From positions 56,692 to 93,535 of the forward strand of contig NZUH01000030.1 in NCBI GenBank assembly GCA_002697255.1: a stretch of 36,844 nt of DNA, in the 5' to 3' direction. This document shows positions 1 through 9,782 of this stretch, one piece after another. Source of the stretch: Flavobacteriaceae bacterium (GTDB lineage: Bacteria; Bacteroidota; Bacteroidia; Flavobacteriales; Flavobacteriaceae). How positions within the stretch are numbered: position 1 is the stretch's first letter; each line of letters starts with the position of its first letter. The notes below the pieces were generated by a model, which saw nothing but the letters and a program-made list of their open reading frames with translations, made no database searches and was not told the origin of the DNA. A program made the translations under genes and the position numbers.

Positions 1-705
1 CTTAAGATTAAGGAAAAATATCCGAAATTCTGGAAAGATGATTATGAAGATGGGGGTAAAAACCTATTTGAATATGAATTATTAGATAAAAACTTAGAAG
101 ATATATATTTTGAGAAGATAGATCACGAATATTTTAAAATAACCAATCTAAAAAATGGGTTAAAATTAGCAAATAGTCTCAAAGGAAAGATTAACAATAA
201 GCTTACAACTATAGTATATAATTTTGTTGATATGTTATCCCATTCAAAAACTGAAATGGAAATGATAAAAGAATTAGCGTCTAATGATAAGGCATACAGA
301 TCATTGACAAAGAGTTGGTTTGAAAATTCCCCTTTATTTGAAATTATTAAAAACGCACAAGATCTTGGGTTTAAATTAATCATAACAACAGATCACGGGA
401 CAATTAATGTTAAAAATCCTGCAAAAATAATTGGTGACAAAAATACTAGTCAAAACCTTAGGTATAAAACAGGTAAAAGTCTTACTTATAATCATAAAGA
501 AAACATATCTTACAATAATCCTGAAGAGGTGGGATTACCTAAAACCTCTATAAATTCTTCATATGTGTTTTCAAAAGAAGATTATTATTTAGTATACCCA
601 AATAATTATAATCATTACAGTAATTATTTTAGAAACACATATCAACATGGAGGCGTATCAATGGAGGAAATGATTATCCCTTTTATTGTTTTAAATCCCA
701 AATAA
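1..705 (+). CDS. porX: C-terminal part of PorX-like response regulator / PglZ-domain protein (5' truncated by window edge)
   Basis: Frame 1 is open from base 1 (LKIKEKYPKFWKDDYEDGGKNLFEYELL...) through the listed ORF to TAA at 703-705. It has PglZ/alkaline-phosphatase-fold features (LIITTDHGTINVKNP, GGVSMEEMIIPFIVL) and is followed by tsaE, an order I recall from flavobacteria. Confidence 0.75.
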   Translation, partial: LKIKEKYPKFWKDDYEDGGKNLFEYELLDKNLEDIYFEKIDHEYFKITNLKNGLKLANSLKGKINNKLTTIVYNFVDMLSHSKTEMEMIKELASNDKAYRSLTKSWFENSPLFEIIKNAQDLGFKLIITTDHGTINVKNPAKIIGDKNTSQNLRYKTGKSLTYNHKENISYNNPEEVGLPKTSINSSYVFSKEDYYLVYPNNYNHYSNYFRNTYQHGGVSMEEMIIPFIVLNPK

Positions 706-706
706 A

Positions 707-1126
707 ATGATAAAAAAATATAAGTATGGATTAGAAAATATTGATTTGGCATCAAAATTAATTGTTGATCATATAAAGAATTATAACATTTTTTTATTGG
801 AAGGAGATCTAGGCTCTGGAAAAACTACTTTAATTAAAAATATTTTAAGGAATATTGGAATTTTAGAAAATATTAATAGTCCTACGTTTTCAATTGTCAA
901 TAATTATATACAAGATGATTTAGAGGTCTATCATTTTGATTTATACAGAGTCAAAAATGTAGATGATCTATATACTTTTGGTTTTTATGAATACCTAGAA
1001 AGCAGGAAATTATGTTTTATCGAATGGCCACAAAGAATACTTAAAAATTTCGATTATAAACATCTTTATATTAAAATTAATACATTAGAAAATAATGAAA
1101 GAGAATTACATATTTCAAAAAATTAA
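707..1126 (+). CDS. tsaE: tRNA threonylcarbamoyladenosine biosynthesis protein TsaE (ATPase)
   Basis: Walker A LLEGDLGSGKTTLIKNIL; NSPTFSIVNNY; YHFDLYR; FIEWPQR. All are typical of TsaE. Confidence 0.93.
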   Translation: MIKKYKYGLENIDLASKLIVDHIKNYNIFLLEGDLGSGKTTLIKNILRNIGILENINSPTFSIVNNYIQDDLEVYHFDLYRVKNVDDLYTFGFYEYLESRKLCFIEWPQRILKNFDYKHLYIKINTLENNERELHISKN

Positions 1127-1129
1127 AAA

Positions 1130-1489
1130 ATGAATTTCATAAGTAGACTTAGTTATTTTTCTGGAGGATTCTTAATAGGTCTTGCATTTCTCATGTTTTT
1201 CCTAAGTGGAAAAAAAACTTCATGTAGCTATTTTCCAGAATCCAGAGTTAAAAAAGATATTTCAAGAAAAAATTTAGAATTTCAAAATTTATTAAAAAAG
1301 GAAGATTCATTAATATTAATAAAAGTATTGCAAAACGGAGTTATTAATTTTTCAAAAAGTAAAACAGATTTAATAAACTGTAAAGAATATTATTTTGAAC
1401 AAAACAATTCAGATAATATAATTTGGATGATAGTTAAAAACTGTAAAGATAATGCTGTTGTAATCAAATATAATATTTCTAAAAACTAA
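1130..1489 (+). CDS. Small membrane-anchored protein, DUF4258-like
   Basis: N-terminal TM segment (YFSGGFLIGLAFLMFFLSGKKTSCSYFPESRV) and position between tsaE and proline dehydrogenase. Family assignment is from memory. Confidence 0.6.
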   Translation: MNFISRLSYFSGGFLIGLAFLMFFLSGKKTSCSYFPESRVKKDISRKNLEFQNLLKKEDSLILIKVLQNGVINFSKSKTDLINCKEYYFEQNNSDNIIWMIVKNCKDNAVVIKYNISKN

Positions 1490-2646
1490 ACTTTTCTTCT
1501 TTTAATTTCAGAGGATATAAGTTGAAGTTCTCTATTTGTTTGCATCGAAACTGACGAGTTTTCATCTAGCCTTCTTATTAAATAAGGTATCACCTCTTTT
1601 ACTGGCCCAAAAGGAAGGTATTTAGCAACATTGAATCCATTTTTTGCTAATATAAAACTAATATTATCACTCATGCCATATAACTGGCTAAACCAAATTC
1701 TTTGGTCATTCTTTTTTAATTTTAATTTGTCGATTAAATCTACAGCCAACATGTTACTGTATTCATTATGTGATCCGATAAAAAGACTGAAATCATCAAT
1801 GTTTTGAAGGATGTACCGCATTGATTTATTAAATAATTGGTCTGTATCTTTTTTATTTTCACAAATTGGAGACTCATAATTATTTTTAATTGCTCTATCT
1901 CTTTCTTTCTCCATATAAGCACCTCTAACTAATTTAATTCCAATCTTAATATTTTTAGACTTAATTCTTTCATGAGTGCTAGTAAGAAAATCAAATCTAT
2001 CTTTCCTGTATGTTTGTAAGGTGTTAAACACAACTGATTTTTCTTTGTTATAAATAAACATCATTTTTAATACTAATTTATCTATTGCGGGTTGAATCCA
2101 GCTCTCTTCAGCATCAACCAAAACCATTATATTTTTTTTAGATGCTAAAGAGCATATCTTATCAAATCTATTTTCAATTCTGCTCCATTGATTAACTTCT
2201 TGTTTAGATAATAAATCCCCCCTACTTACTTTTAGATACAATGAAAACTTGCCAACAGCAGAAGGCTTAAATACTAAAAATTTGGACAGACTATATTCAC
2301 TGCACTTTAATAATATATCAAGACATTTTTTAAGTGAGTTTTCGAAATCGGTTTCAGTAACAGAACCTTCTACTGAATAATCTAAAATCGAGTAGACATT
2401 ATTTCGCTTTAGATTCTCTATTACAGAATGACACTCATTAATATTTATTCCTCCACAAAATTGTGCGTATATTGTTTTTTTAAACAATATATCAAGCGGG
2501 AAATTGATTTTTAAAAGCATTTTAAGGACTTTTCTACCCAAAACCGATAGATATCCAAAAGATAATAATTTAAATAAATAGTAGGCTTTATTTAAATCTG
2601 AATCTGTTTTGTAGTTAAATGCTATTTTTGTGTTTTTAAAGTCCAA
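1486..2646 (-). CDS. Proline dehydrogenase (monofunctional)
   Basis: KLVRGAYMEKERDRA, LMVLVDAEESWIQPAID, QLYGMSDNISFILA, YLPFGPVKEVIPYLIRRLDEN. These are PRODH barrel motifs. Confidence 0.92.
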   Translation of the reverse strand: MDFKNTKIAFNYKTDSDLNKAYYLFKLLSFGYLSVLGRKVLKMLLKINFPLDILFKKTIYAQFCGGININECHSVIENLKRNNVYSILDYSVEGSVTETDFENSLKKCLDILLKCSEYSLSKFLVFKPSAVGKFSLYLKVSRGDLLSKQEVNQWSRIENRFDKICSLASKKNIMVLVDAEESWIQPAIDKLVLKMMFIYNKEKSVVFNTLQTYRKDRFDFLTSTHERIKSKNIKIGIKLVRGAYMEKERDRAIKNNYESPICENKKDTDQLFNKSMRYILQNIDDFSLFIGSHNEYSNMLAVDLIDKLKLKKNDQRIWFSQLYGMSDNISFILAKNGFNVAKYLPFGPVKEVIPYLIRRLDENSSVSMQTNRELQLISSEIKRRKV

Positions 2647-2727
2647 TTATTTTTTTTTCAAATATAATTTACAAGAATTATAACTTTATTAAATTTATTG
2701 GATTATTTTAATCAAAATTAAAAAAGA

Positions 2728-3816
2728 TTGATGAAATCAATTATAAAACAAAAATATTCTATTTTTTTTGGCAGTTTAGGTTACGTTAAATTAAACGAAC
2801 TAATAAAAAGAAAAAAGTATAATAAAATATTGATATTATCTGATTTTAATACTGAAAAATATTGTTTATCACACTTCCAAAACCAACTGCTCACAACTCA
2901 CCCAATTGTAGAAAATGAAATTATAAATAATCTATTTTATTACTCTGTCACTCCTGGTGAAATTTCTAAAAACATAAGTGAATCAGTGAAGATTATCAAC
3001 TTTTTAATTTCAAACGGGTTTAAAAGAAATAGTCTTATTATTAATCTTGGAGGTGGATTAATCACCGATTTAGGAGGTTTTGTAGCTTCAATATTCATGA
3101 GAGGAATAGAATTTGTAAATATTTCAACTTCGTTATTGGGAATGATAGATGCATCAATTGGTGGTAAAACAGGAGTTGATTTAAATAATTTGAAAAACAT
3201 AATAGGCTCTTTTAAATTTGCAAAGTATATTTTAATTGATCCGTTATTTTTATCAACACTTTCGAAAAGACAAATGAATTCTGGATTTTCTGAAATGATT
3301 AAACACTCCTTATTAGATTCAAAAGATCATTGGAAAAAAATCAAACTGATAAGTCATCATTCTAATATTTCTGAAGAATTGATTTATGATTCTATAAATA
3401 CAAAGATTAACATAATTGAAAATGACCCAAAAGAATCTAATATTAGAAAGTTTTTAAATTTTGGGCATACACTTGGGCATGCAATAGAAACTTATTATTT
3501 AGAATCAAACAAAGAAATCCTTCATGGTGAAGCTATTTTAATAGGTTTGATATTAGAATCCTTTTTATCACATAAAATTTTAGATTTAGAACTTAAAGAT
3601 GTTTTGGAAATAAAAGATTTTATATTGAAATTTTCAAAAAAAATATCTTTTTCGAAACAAGATATTTCAAGAATTATAGAATTATTAAAATTTGATAAAA
3701 AAAATAAGGATGAGAATGCTAGATTTGTACTACTAAAAGAAATTGGAAAACCAAGTTTTGATAATTTGGTAGAAATAAAAGATATTATGGAAGCTTTTCA
3801 ATTTTATGATAATTAA
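2728..3816 (+). CDS. aroB: 3-dehydroquinate synthase
   Basis: NLGGGLITDLGGFVASIFMRGIEFVNISTSLLGMIDASIGGKTGVD, FGHTLGHAIET, LHGEAILIGL. Confidence 0.95.
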   Translation: MMKSIIKQKYSIFFGSLGYVKLNELIKRKKYNKILILSDFNTEKYCLSHFQNQLLTTHPIVENEIINNLFYYSVTPGEISKNISESVKIINFLISNGFKRNSLIINLGGGLITDLGGFVASIFMRGIEFVNISTSLLGMIDASIGGKTGVDLNNLKNIIGSFKFAKYILIDPLFLSTLSKRQMNSGFSEMIKHSLLDSKDHWKKIKLISHHSNISEELIYDSINTKINIIENDPKESNIRKFLNFGHTLGHAIETYYLESNKEILHGEAILIGLILESFLSHKILDLELKDVLEIKDFILKFSKKISFSKQDISRIIELLKFDKKNKDENARFVLLKEIGKPSFDNLVEIKDIMEAFQFYDN

Positions 3817-4299
3817 TTAGCTCATATTTTTAAATATAGAGTGCATTAATCTCTTTTTATCATTTACACTTTCCTCAAGAGAAATCATAGATTCCGTCCT
3901 ATATACCCCATCAATCTCATCTAGTTTAAAAATAATATTCTTTGCATTTGTAGTTCCTTTGGCTCTAATTTTACAAAATATATTGAATTTCCCTGTAGTT
4001 ATGTGAGCTACAGTAACATTTGGGATTTCATTTATCCTTTGTATTATAAACTTGATTTTTGATGTATCACTAATATATAACCCAACATATGCAATAAAAG
4101 TGTAACCTAATTTATCATAATCAAGAATTAAGGATGAACCTTTAATTAATCCAAAATCTTCCATTTTTTTTACTCTTACATGAACAGTTCCAGCAGATAT
4201 AAGTAATTTCTTAGCAATATCAGTAAAAGGGGTACGTGTGTTTAGGATAAGCATATCCAAAATCTTATGATCTATTTCATCTAATTTAAATTTTGACAT
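3817..4299 (-). CDS. Lrp/AsnC family transcriptional regulator
   Basis: LDEIDHKILDMLILNTRTPFTDIAKKLLISAGTVHVRVKKMEDFGLIKGSSLILDYDKLGY: winged HTH plus RAM domain. Confidence 0.9.
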   Translation of the reverse strand: MSKFKLDEIDHKILDMLILNTRTPFTDIAKKLLISAGTVHVRVKKMEDFGLIKGSSLILDYDKLGYTFIAYVGLYISDTSKIKFIIQRINEIPNVTVAHITTGKFNIFCKIRAKGTTNAKNIIFKLDEIDGVYRTESMISLEESVNDKKRLMHSIFKNMS

Positions 4300-4564
4300 A
4301 ATTATGATAATTTAATAAAAAGAATAACAAATATAATACCATATTTACGTAATTAATAAAATAATAGGTAAAAATTTAAATAATCTTTATGAATTATAAG
4401 TAATTAATATAAATTAAACAATAAAATTTATTTATATATGGTTATTTTTAATAAATTAAATATATTTTATCATAAAACGATGTAAATGAATATATTAAGA
4501 CATATTACTTAAAGTTAAACTTTTATTATATATTCTTCTTTTTAATTTTTTTCATAAACTATTT

Positions 4565-4582
4565 TGTTTACATTTGTAAACA
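4565..4582. promoter_or_regulatory. Perfect palindrome TGTTTACA-TT-TGTAAACA overlapping a TAnnTTTG -7 element (TACATTTG, 4569-4576) and the XRE start codon
   Basis: Direct reading: 8-bp perfect inverted repeat with a 2-bp spacer. Its last base is the A of ATG at 4582. Confidence 0.6.
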
Positions 4583-4872
4583 TGGATATAGTAACCAGAC
4601 TAGAAGAGTTTATAAAATCAAAAAAGATAAGTAAATCTGCTTTTGCAAATCATATTGGCGTGCAAAGATCAAGTATAGCTCACTTTTTTAGCGGTAGAAA
4701 TAAACCTAGTTTAGATTTTTACATAAAAATCAAGGAAAAATACCCTGAAGTTGACTTAAATTGGATAATTTCAGGAATAAAAATAAAAAAGAATAACAAA
4801 TTTTCTAAATCAAGTCAAGATATTGACTCAATTATTATACTTTTTAAAGATGGCAGCTATGAAAAACGCTAA
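4582..4872 (+). CDS. XRE-family helix-turn-helix DNA-binding protein
   Basis: MDIVTRLEEFIKSKKISKSAFANHIGVQRSSIAHFFSGRNKPSLDFYIKIKEKYPEVDLNWIISG. ATG at 4582 is preferred over the TTG at 4564. Confidence 0.88.
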   Translation: MDIVTRLEEFIKSKKISKSAFANHIGVQRSSIAHFFSGRNKPSLDFYIKIKEKYPEVDLNWIISGIKIKKNNKFSKSSQDIDSIIILFKDGSYEKR

Positions 4873-5242
4873 AAAACTACTCCTCCTTTTAATTCTATTA
4901 AACTTTTTTAACTGTGAAGAGCAAGAAAGAGATTGTAAAAAGTTTTATACTGGCAGCTTTTACTCTGAAACTGTTATTAACGGAAAAATACTAAGATCTA
5001 CTTTTCGTAGAGATAATACAAACATTCAGATTGAGGAATTTAATCAAGATATTGATTCAAGTCGTGTACGCTGGGTAAATGACTGTGAAATGGTTCTATC
5101 ATCTATTAGCCCAAAAAATATTAATGAGAAAAAAAATATTCTAATTAAAATACTCGAAACAACAGACTCTTCATACACTTATGAATATTCTTATGTTGGA
5201 GAAAGCGTGAAGCTTAAGTCAGAAGCTTTTAAAATAAAGTAG
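4850..5242 (+). CDS. Small putative lipoprotein, uncharacterised, sited next to topoisomerase IV
   Basis: M(AAM)KNAKKLLLLLILLNFFNCEEQERD: signal peptide II-like with Cys followed by acidic residues. Start at 4850 or 4859, overlapping the XRE gene. FYTGSFYSETVINGK...RWVNDCEMVLSSISPK resembles a family I recall beside flavobacterial parC. Confidence 0.75.
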   Translation: MAAMKNAKKLLLLLILLNFFNCEEQERDCKKFYTGSFYSETVINGKILRSTFRRDNTNIQIEEFNQDIDSSRVRWVNDCEMVLSSISPKNINEKKNILIKILETTDSSYTYEYSYVGESVKLKSEAFKIK

Positions 5243-7838
5243 CTTGATTTGAAGTTGAGTCCTCTAGCCCATCATCATTGTTATCTGTCAAATCCTCTAC
5301 GACAACCTCAATTTCGGTAGGCGAAACTTCAGTAGGCGGAATATAATCAATTGGGGCTAAGGGATTAACCTGTTTAACTTTATGAGAACTCAACCGATTT
5401 CCTTGAGCCCTTATTCCTTTAATTGAAATAAATTCATCAAAAACAATTTTTAAATTAGTCCTTTGCTCTTTATTCCTGATTTTATTAAAAACCACCTCAA
5501 TTACCGGTCTCCAATCTGTTGAAACTAATTCTAAAAAAGACCCCTTATTTTCTGAAATGAACATCTCTTCCTTATTTTCGTTTTCAACCAAAAATCTTTT
5601 TGCAAAATACTTTTCTTTTTTACCGTCAAAATAAACAACCGACAATGGCTTTTTTGGAACCCATTTTTCTAAAACAATCATATCATCACTAAAGTGAGTG
5701 GTTAATTCTGGAGCTATTGTCTTTAAAAATCCATTTTGAGAAACAACAAGTATTCTATCTTCACCCCTAAACTCACCAAGCAACTCACCTCTTGCATCAA
5801 CATTTAGTTTTTGAACTGTTTCATCAAACCAAATTTTTCTAGGTTTTAATGTAGAAACACCTTTTTCTTTTAACTCAACACCCTTAAGGTTGTATTTTGT
5901 TAATATATTACCTCTCGTTCCTCTTCCTTTTATTAAAATTTCTGAAAAATCAACATCCCATTTTAATTTTTTCAACTTGGCATTATGCCTTAAACAAACT
6001 GATACTTTTTCAGCTTCACCATTTGGATTTGCAGAGAAATACTTAATTACACTATCCTTTTTAGATGATGAAAGTTTATATACTTTATCTCTAGTTACAC
6101 CAGAAACGGCAAATCTTTTAATGTAACCATAACCTTTATCACCATCTTTATATATCATATTATAGATTGTTCTTATATCTTTCTTCTTAAATACAGCAGC
6201 ATGGATGATATTTTTACCCACAAAAGTTTTGGAATCAACTCTTGTCACAATCATATTACAATTTTCAGTAAAAACTATAATATCGTCAATATCACTACAA
6301 TCACATACATATTCGTCTCTTCTCAAAGACGTTCCTATAAAACCCTCTTGCCTATTTATGTAGAGTTTCATGTTTCTAATAACTACCTTTCTGACATCTA
6401 CATCATCAAAAATCTTTATTTCTGTTTTTCTTTGTTTATTTTCTGAATATTCTTTTTTTAATCTGTTAAAATATGAGATTGCAAATTCTACAAGATTTAA
6501 AAGATGTGTCTCAACCTCTTTAATTTGACTTTCTAGATTATCTATCTTTTCTATTGCTTTATCAATATCGAATCTAGAAATCCTCTTTATTTTTATTTCA
6601 GTCAATCTGGAAATATCCTCATCAGTTACTTCCCTTTTCAAATTTTTAACAAAAGGCTTTACACCTTCTCTAATTGCTCGTAAAACACCTTCCCATGTTT
6701 CTTCTTTCTCAATATCACGATATATTTTATTTTCAATAAAGATTCTTTCAAGTGAAAAATTATGCCACTGATCTTCTAATTCAGCTAAACGAATTTTTAA
6801 CTCTTCTTTTAATAATTTAACAGTATTGTCGGTGGATTTAGTTAAAATTTCCGAAACACCCAGGAAACATGGTCTATTCTCTTCGATAACACAAGAAAGA
6901 GGAGAAATCGACACTTCACAATTTGTGAACGCATACAATGCGTCGATTGTTTTATCAGGTGATATTCCCGAGGGCAAATATATTAGAACCTCTACCTTAG
7001 ATGATGTGTTGTCATCGATTTTTTTAATTTTTATCTTTCCTTTATCATTTGCTTTAATTATTGAATCTATTAAAGATGAAGTAGTTGTAGAGTATGGTAA
7101 TTCAGAAATTAATAAAGTTGACTTGTCAACTATACTAATTTTAGCTCTAACCCTGACTTTACCCCCTCGTTTTCCGTCGTTATAATTAGTGAAATCGGCA
7201 ATACCTCCAGAATTAAAGTCAGGTAGAAGAGTAAATTTTTTATTTTTTAGATACTTTATGGATGCATCGATTAATTCGATAAAATTATGAGATAAAATTT
7301 TAGTTGATAATCCAACAGCGATACCCTCAGCTCCTTGAGCAAGCAAAAGCGGAAATTTTACAGGTAAATTAATCGGTTCTTTTCTTCTTCCATCATATGA
7401 AGATTGCCAATTTGTTACTTTGGGGTTAAAAACTACATCAGATGCAAATTTTGATAATCTTGCCTCAATGTATCTAGAGGCTGCAGCCCTGTCACCTGTT
7501 AAAGTATTTCCCCAATTACCTTGCGTATCGATTAAAAGATCTTTTTGACCAATCTGTACCATAGCATCAGCTATACTGGCATCCCCATGGGGGTGGTATT
7601 GCATTGTATGACCAACAATATTAGCAACTTTATTATATCTTCCATCATCCAAATCCTTCATCGACTGCATGATTCTTCTTTGCACGGGCTTAAAACCATC
7701 TTCAACTGATGGAACGGCTCTTTCTAAAATTACATATGATGCGTAATCTAAAAACCAGTCCTTATACATGCCTGTAACCCTGGTGATAGATTCGGCCTGA
7801 TCATAATTTGTGTCAATATTTAAATCTTCATCATCCAT
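5229..7838 (-). CDS. parC: DNA topoisomerase IV subunit A
   Basis: RAVPSVEDGFKPVQRRIMQSMKDLDDGRYNKVANIVGHTMQYHPHGDASIADAMVQIGQ, RAAASRYIEARLSKFA (active Tyr). Immediately downstream of the GyrB/ParE-type gene. Confidence 0.92.
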   Translation of the reverse strand: MDDEDLNIDTNYDQAESITRVTGMYKDWFLDYASYVILERAVPSVEDGFKPVQRRIMQSMKDLDDGRYNKVANIVGHTMQYHPHGDASIADAMVQIGQKDLLIDTQGNWGNTLTGDRAAASRYIEARLSKFASDVVFNPKVTNWQSSYDGRRKEPINLPVKFPLLLAQGAEGIAVGLSTKILSHNFIELIDASIKYLKNKKFTLLPDFNSGGIADFTNYNDGKRGGKVRVRAKISIVDKSTLLISELPYSTTTSSLIDSIIKANDKGKIKIKKIDDNTSSKVEVLIYLPSGISPDKTIDALYAFTNCEVSISPLSCVIEENRPCFLGVSEILTKSTDNTVKLLKEELKIRLAELEDQWHNFSLERIFIENKIYRDIEKEETWEGVLRAIREGVKPFVKNLKREVTDEDISRLTEIKIKRISRFDIDKAIEKIDNLESQIKEVETHLLNLVEFAISYFNRLKKEYSENKQRKTEIKIFDDVDVRKVVIRNMKLYINRQEGFIGTSLRRDEYVCDCSDIDDIIVFTENCNMIVTRVDSKTFVGKNIIHAAVFKKKDIRTIYNMIYKDGDKGYGYIKRFAVSGVTRDKVYKLSSSKKDSVIKYFSANPNGEAEKVSVCLRHNAKLKKLKWDVDFSEILIKGRGTRGNILTKYNLKGVELKEKGVSTLKPRKIWFDETVQKLNVDARGELLGEFRGEDRILVVSQNGFLKTIAPELTTHFSDDMIVLEKWVPKKPLSVVYFDGKKEKYFAKRFLVENENKEEMFISENKGSFLELVSTDWRPVIEVVFNKIRNKEQRTNLKIVFDEFISIKGIRAQGNRLSSHKVKQVNPLAPIDYIPPTEVSPTEIEVVVEDLTDNNDDGLEDSTSNQATLF

Positions 7839-9689
7839 TTAATCAACAATATCTAATTCAACTTTAAGATTATCAATAATAAAAGATTGCCTATTAGGTG
7901 TATTTTTACCCATATAAAAACTCAAAAGCTCCTCAATACTTTTATCCTCATCTAACATTACCGGATCTAATCTAATATCATCACCAATAAAATGACCAAA
8001 TTCATCCGGGGAAATTTCACCTAAGCCCTTGAATCTCGTTATTTCAGGTTTTGGCTTTAACTTTTCAATGGCGCTTATCCTTTCGGGTTCAGAATAACAA
8101 TAAATTGTTTCTTTTTTATTTCTGACTCTAAACAAAGGTGTTTGAAGAATATACAAATGACCAGCCCTAATTAGTTCTGGAAAGAACTGAAGGAAGAAAG
8201 TTATTAAAAGAAGTCTAATATGCATTCCATCGACATCGGCATCGGTAGCAATGACTATATTATTATATCTGAGATCTTCAATTGAATCTTCAATGTTTAG
8301 TGCAGCCTGCAGTAAATTAAATTCTTCATTCTCATATACAATCTTTTTTGACATCCCGTAAGAATTTAAAGGCTTACCCCTTAAACTAAAAACAGCCTGA
8401 GTATTAACATCTCTTGATTTAGTTATACTTCCGGAAGCAGAATCACCCTCTGTGATAAATAAAGTAGTGTCAAGTCTTTTATCGTTTTTTAGGTCACCGA
8501 AATGAACCCGACAATCTCTGAGTTTTTTATTATGTAAACTAGCTTTTTTTGCTCTTTCTCTAGCTAATTTTCTGATACCAGATAATTCTTTTCTCTCTTT
8601 TTCAGCTTGAAGTATTTTTTTTTGTAAAGCTTCAGCCACATCACTATTTCTGTGTAAATAATTATCTAATTTATTTTTTAGAAAATCATTAATATAAACT
8701 CTGACCGATGGAAGATTACCACCCATATCTGTAGAACCTAACTTTGTTTTAGTTTGACTTTCAAATACCGGCTCCATGACTTTAATAGATACAGCAGAAA
8801 CAATTGACTTTCTTATATCTGATGCATCAAAATTCTTCCCGTAAAATTCTCTGATTGTTTTAACAAAAGCTTCCCTAAAAGAACTAAGATGAGTACCCCC
8901 CTGTGTAGTATTCTGACCATTAACAAAAGAATGATACTCTTCACTGTATTGAGTTTTACTGTGAGTAATCGCAACTTCAATATCCTCGCCCTTCAAATGA
9001 ATAATAGGATAAGTAATTGCTGAATCCTTAATACGTTCTTCCAAAAGATCTTTTAAACCGTTTTTACTATGAAATTTTTCATTATTAAATATTATTGTAA
9101 GACCTGGATTTAGGTATACATAATTCTTTAACATTCTAGCTATATATTCGTTTCTAAATTTGAAGTTTTTAAATATGGATAAATCAGGAATAAAGGTAAC
9201 CTTAGTACCCCTCCTCCTACTGCTATCTTCTGGAATTAACTGATTATCTAATTCACCTCTTTTAAATTCAGCATAAGCTGTTTTACCATCTCTGTTAGAC
9301 TCAACCCTAAAAAAATCAGACAAGGCATTTACAGCTTTTGTACCTACCCCATTCAAACCAACAGCCTTCTTAAAAGCTCTTGTATCATACTTACCACCTG
9401 TATTCATCTTAGAAACAACATCAATTAACTTACCTAATGGTATTCCTCTACCATAATCCCTAACAGTAACCTTTGATGATTGCACTGATACATCAATAGT
9501 TTTTCCAGCACCCATAACAAATTCGTCAATCGAATTGTCTAAAACTTCTTTTAATAATATATAAATACCATCATCAGGAGAAGAGCCATCACCTAATTTT
9601 CCTATATACATACCTGGACGCATACGTATATGCTCCTTCCAGTCTAAAGACCTGATATTATCTTCTGTATATTGATTTTGTACGGACAT
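7839..9689 (-). CDS. parE: DNA topoisomerase IV subunit B
   Basis: [69 protein letters not shown]. Confidence 0.93.
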   Translation of the reverse strand: MSVQNQYTEDNIRSLDWKEHIRMRPGMYIGKLGDGSSPDDGIYILLKEVLDNSIDEFVMGAGKTIDVSVQSSKVTVRDYGRGIPLGKLIDVVSKMNTGGKYDTRAFKKAVGLNGVGTKAVNALSDFFRVESNRDGKTAYAEFKRGELDNQLIPEDSSRRRGTKVTFIPDLSIFKNFKFRNEYIARMLKNYVYLNPGLTIIFNNEKFHSKNGLKDLLEERIKDSAITYPIIHLKGEDIEVAITHSKTQYSEEYHSFVNGQNTTQGGTHLSSFREAFVKTIREFYGKNFDASDIRKSIVSAVSIKVMEPVFESQTKTKLGSTDMGGNLPSVRVYINDFLKNKLDNYLHRNSDVAEALQKKILQAEKERKELSGIRKLARERAKKASLHNKKLRDCRVHFGDLKNDKRLDTTLFITEGDSASGSITKSRDVNTQAVFSLRGKPLNSYGMSKKIVYENEEFNLLQAALNIEDSIEDLRYNNIVIATDADVDGMHIRLLLITFFLQFFPELIRAGHLYILQTPLFRVRNKKETIYCYSEPERISAIEKLKPKPEITRFKGLGEISPDEFGHFIGDDIRLDPVMLDEDKSIEELLSFYMGKNTPNRQSFIIDNLKVELDIVD

Positions 9690-9782
9690 ACTTATGGAAT
9701 GCTAATATAATGTATCAACAGAAAAAAAAATATGCTGTTTTAACAAAGTAATTAACAAAATATCAAAATAAGTAATCAGGAA

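Noticed and set aside
123-383. Minus-strand 86-aa ORF 123-383
   Set aside because: Antisense to the continuous PorX-like reading frame, which is open from base 1.
1740-1922. 60-aa ORF within the proline dehydrogenase region
   Set aside because: Alternative frame of the same strand within a clear PRODH gene.
4582-5242. XRE gene plus small overlapping ORF as a toxin-antitoxin pair
   Set aside because: The second ORF has a clear signal peptide and lipoprotein-like Cys, not a toxin fold, and matches a chromosomal family seen beside topoisomerase IV.
5890-7185. Plus-strand ORFs opposite parC (5890-6126, 6201-6446, 6826-7185)
   Set aside because: Antisense shadow ORFs of parC, with no family features.
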